Of a stretch of DNA of 6,174 bases, positions 4,448 through 6,174 are shown in pieces (the first letter of the stretch is position 1; each line of letters starts with the position of its first letter). Source of the DNA: Acidobacteriaceae bacterium (GTDB taxonomy: Bacteria > Acidobacteriota > Terriglobia > Terriglobales > Acidobacteriaceae); assembly GCA_030039895.1 (NCBI GenBank), contig JASHUR010000068.1:1-6174 (forward strand), written 5' to 3'. A program made the translations under genes and the position numbers. Below the pieces are notes generated by a model. The model made no database searches. It saw only the letters and a program-made list of their open reading frames with translations, and was not told where the DNA came from.

Positions 4448-6174
4448 ATGCCAGAACTTACGCCTCCTGTTGCGCCTGTACATCCTGTCGAAACCAAAAT
4501 TCACAACCGCACACTGACTGACGACTACGCCTGGATGCGCGACCGCGAGAATCCAGAGGTGATTGCGTACCTCGAAGCAGAGAACGCCTACACCACCGGC
4601 ATGACCGCGGGCGACGAGGCGCTGCGCGAGACGCTGTACAAAGAAATGCTGAGCCACATCAAGGAGACCGATGTCTCCGTGCCCTTTCGCGACGGAGAGT
4701 ACTGGTACTACTCGCGCACGGTGGAGGGCTCGCAGTATCCCATTTACTGCCGCAAGCCGGGGACGCCGGAGGCTATCGACGATACAGCGCCTGAGCAGGT
4801 CATTCTCGACGTGAACGAGCTCGCCAGGGACCAGCCTTATATGGCCCTCGGCGGCTTTGCCGTCTCCGATGACGGCAACCTGCTGGCCTACTCGACCGAC
4901 AACACTGGCTTCCGCCAGTACACGCTGCAGGTGAAGGACCTGCGCACGGGAGAGCTGCTGGCTGAGCATGTGGAGCGCGTTGGCTCGATAGTGTGGGCCG
5001 CCGATGACCGGACCCTGTTCTATACGGTCGAAGATGAGGTACAGAAGCGCCAGTACCGGCTGTACCGCCATGTGCTGGGCACGCCGCACACGGAAGACCT
5101 GCTGATCTACGAGGAAGCTGACGAGCGGTTCAACATTGGGGCCGGGCGCAGCCGCGACCGCGAATATATTGTTCTGGAGTCGTCGAGCCACACCACGTCA
5201 GAAGAGCGCTTTCTTCTCGCTGATTCGCCTGCAGAAGCCTTTACGCTCATCGAGCCGCGCCGCGATGACATTGAGTACTACGCCGATCATCGCAACGGGC
5301 TCTTCTACATTCGCGCGAATGACACGGGGCGCAATTTTCGGCTGGTGACTGCGCCTGTGAGCGCGCCCGGGCGCGAAAACTGGAGCGAGATTTTGCCGCA
5401 TCGCGCGGACGTGATGCTGGAAGACGCCGACCTGTTTGCCGGATTTTACGTGGCATGCGAGCGGCGCGATGGATTACCGCACCTGCGCGTGGTCCACTTC
5501 AGCGGGCAGGGGCCGGAAGCGGCCGAATCCCGGGAGATTGCTTTCCCGGAGCCTGTCTACAGCGCGCACCCGCATACCAACCGAATCTTTGACACCACGA
5601 AGTACCGGTATGGATACCAGTCGCTGGTGACGCCCGGCTCGGTCTTTGAGTATGACGTGACGACGGGCGAGTCGAAGCTGCTGAAGCAGCTTGAGGTCCC
5701 GGGAAACTTTGACAAATCGCTGTACGCCTCGGAAAGGCTGTTTGCGAAGGCGCCGGACGGCGTGGAGGTGCCGGTGTCGCTGGTGTATCGCAAAGACAGG
5801 TTCGCGCGCGGGAAGAACCCGCTCTTTGTGTATGGATACGGGTCCTATGGTTACTCGCTGCCCATCGGCTTCAACAGCAACCGCCTGAGCCTGCTGGATC
5901 GCGGCTTCGTGATGGCCTATGCGCACATCCGCGGCGGAGGTGACATGGGCAAGCCGTGGCATGACGCAGGACGCCTGATGCACAAGCGCAATACGTTCAG
6001 TGATTTTATTGCCGTCACGCGGCATCTGCTGCGCGAGGGCTACGGAGACCCGGCGCGCGTGGCCATTGAAGGCGGCAGCGCGGGAGGGTTGCTGATGGGC
6101 GCAGTAGTGAATATGGAGCCGGGGCTGTTCCGCGCCGTCGTTTCGCATGTTCCGTTTGTGGATGTGATGAACAC
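4448..6174 (+). CDS. ptrB: Oligopeptidase B, prolyl oligopeptidase family S9A (3' end cut by the window edge)
   Basis: 575 codons are visible of an expected ~690-710. The enzyme is a cytosolic serine peptidase that cuts short peptides after Arg or Lys; no signal peptide is present. The N-terminus carries DDYAWMRD (25-32), matching the family's D.Y.W.RD. The middle ~75-410 is the seven-bladed beta-propeller that limits substrate size. The catalytic alpha/beta-hydrolase part shows YGYGSYGYS (462-470), LSLLDRGFV, RGGGDMG (495-501) and NTFSDF, then GGSAGG (542-547) with nucleophile Ser544 (codon 6077-6079), and VSHVPFVDVMN at the edge. The catalytic Asp and His and the two Glu that give Arg/Lys preference lie beyond the window. 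Positions 472 and 474 are Pro and Gly, where my recalled alignment puts Asp460 and Asp462 of enterobacterial enzymes (P2 pocket). The ATG at 4448 matches the family's N-terminal length, but no Shine-Dalgarno precedes it. The upstream neighbour is divergent, so this gene starts its own transcript. Confidence 0.95.
   Translation, partial: MPELTPPVAPVHPVETKIHNRTLTDDYAWMRDRENPEVIAYLEAENAYTTGMTAGDEALRETLYKEMLSHIKETDVSVPFRDGEYWYYSRTVEGSQYPIYCRKPGTPEAIDDTAPEQVILDVNELARDQPYMALGGFAVSDDGNLLAYSTDNTGFRQYTLQVKDLRTGELLAEHVERVGSIVWAADDRTLFYTVEDEVQKRQYRLYRHVLGTPHTEDLLIYEEADERFNIGAGRSRDREYIVLESSSHTTSEERFLLADSPAEAFTLIEPRRDDIEYYADHRNGLFYIRANDTGRNFRLVTAPVSAPGRENWSEILPHRADVMLEDADLFAGFYVACERRDGLPHLRVVHFSGQGPEAAESREIAFPEPVYSAHPHTNRIFDTTKYRYGYQSLVTPGSVFEYDVTTGESKLLKQLEVPGNFDKSLYASERLFAKAPDGVEVPVSLVYRKDRFARGKNPLFVYGYGSYGYSLPIGFNSNRLSLLDRGFVMAYAHIRGGGDMGKPWHDAGRLMHKRNTFSDFIAVTRHLLREGYGDPARVAIEGGSAGGLLMGAVVNMEPGLFRAVVSHVPFVDVMN

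Noticed and set aside
4439..5191. 250-codon open frame on the minus strand opposite the oligopeptidase B gene
   Set aside because: It is fully antisense to clear PtrB sequence, its product has no recognisable domain, and long antisense frames are expected opposite GC-rich genes.
5474..6148. 224-codon open frame on the minus strand
   Set aside because: It lies opposite the conserved catalytic part of oligopeptidase B; the product is Arg/His-rich without family features, so it is a shadow frame.

Overview
This 6.2 kb window of fairly GC-rich bacterial DNA carries six complete genes and one gene cut by the right edge, packed with short spacers and in alternating orientation. It reads as ordinary chromosomal housekeeping and accessory metabolism. 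I see no rRNA, tRNA, CRISPR array, insertion sequence or phage module. The best taxonomic guess is Acidobacteriota (Terriglobia, the Acidobacterium/Terriglobus/Granulicella type). This rests mainly on the small recombinase-domain-like protein at 897-1337, which I associate with that group, and on the mix of DUF4142, DUF4396, TRIC-type and oligopeptidase B genes. It is an inference from memory, not a search.

Layout from left to right. A short-chain dehydrogenase/reductase (25-792, +) begins with an ATGA overlap to what may be the tail of an upstream gene. A 146-residue protein (897-1337, +) resembles the DNA-binding 'Recombinase' domain of large serine recombinases but has no catalytic domain. 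Two minus-strand genes converge on it: a secreted DUF4142 protein (1399-2019) and, upstream of that, a TRIC/UPF0126 membrane protein (2173-2799). A 245 bp divergent intergenic region (2800-3044) holds a plausible minus-strand promoter, repeated CGGTA-type elements and a 7-bp inverted repeat. It separates the TRIC gene from a RibD-C/dihydrofolate-reductase-like protein (3045-3578, +). A DUF4396 multi-pass membrane protein (3656-4345, -) converges on that gene. Divergent from it, an oligopeptidase B (4448 to the right edge, +) runs off the window after its nucleophile serine but before the catalytic Asp and His.

No shared pathway is evident. Orientation changes make most genes separate transcription units; only the SDR and small-protein pair (+) and the TRIC and DUF4142 pair (-) could be co-transcribed, across gaps of 104 and 153 bp. 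A loose theme is cell-envelope proteins with Met- or His/Met-rich soluble segments (DUF4142 and DUF4396).

The observations most worth checking are the catalysis-free recombinase-like protein, replacement of two conserved His in the DUF4142 domain, loss of both acidic P2-subsite residues in the oligopeptidase B, a hairpin that sequesters the DUF4142 ribosome binding site, and the repeat-rich divergent region. I found no convincing undescribed multi-gene system.
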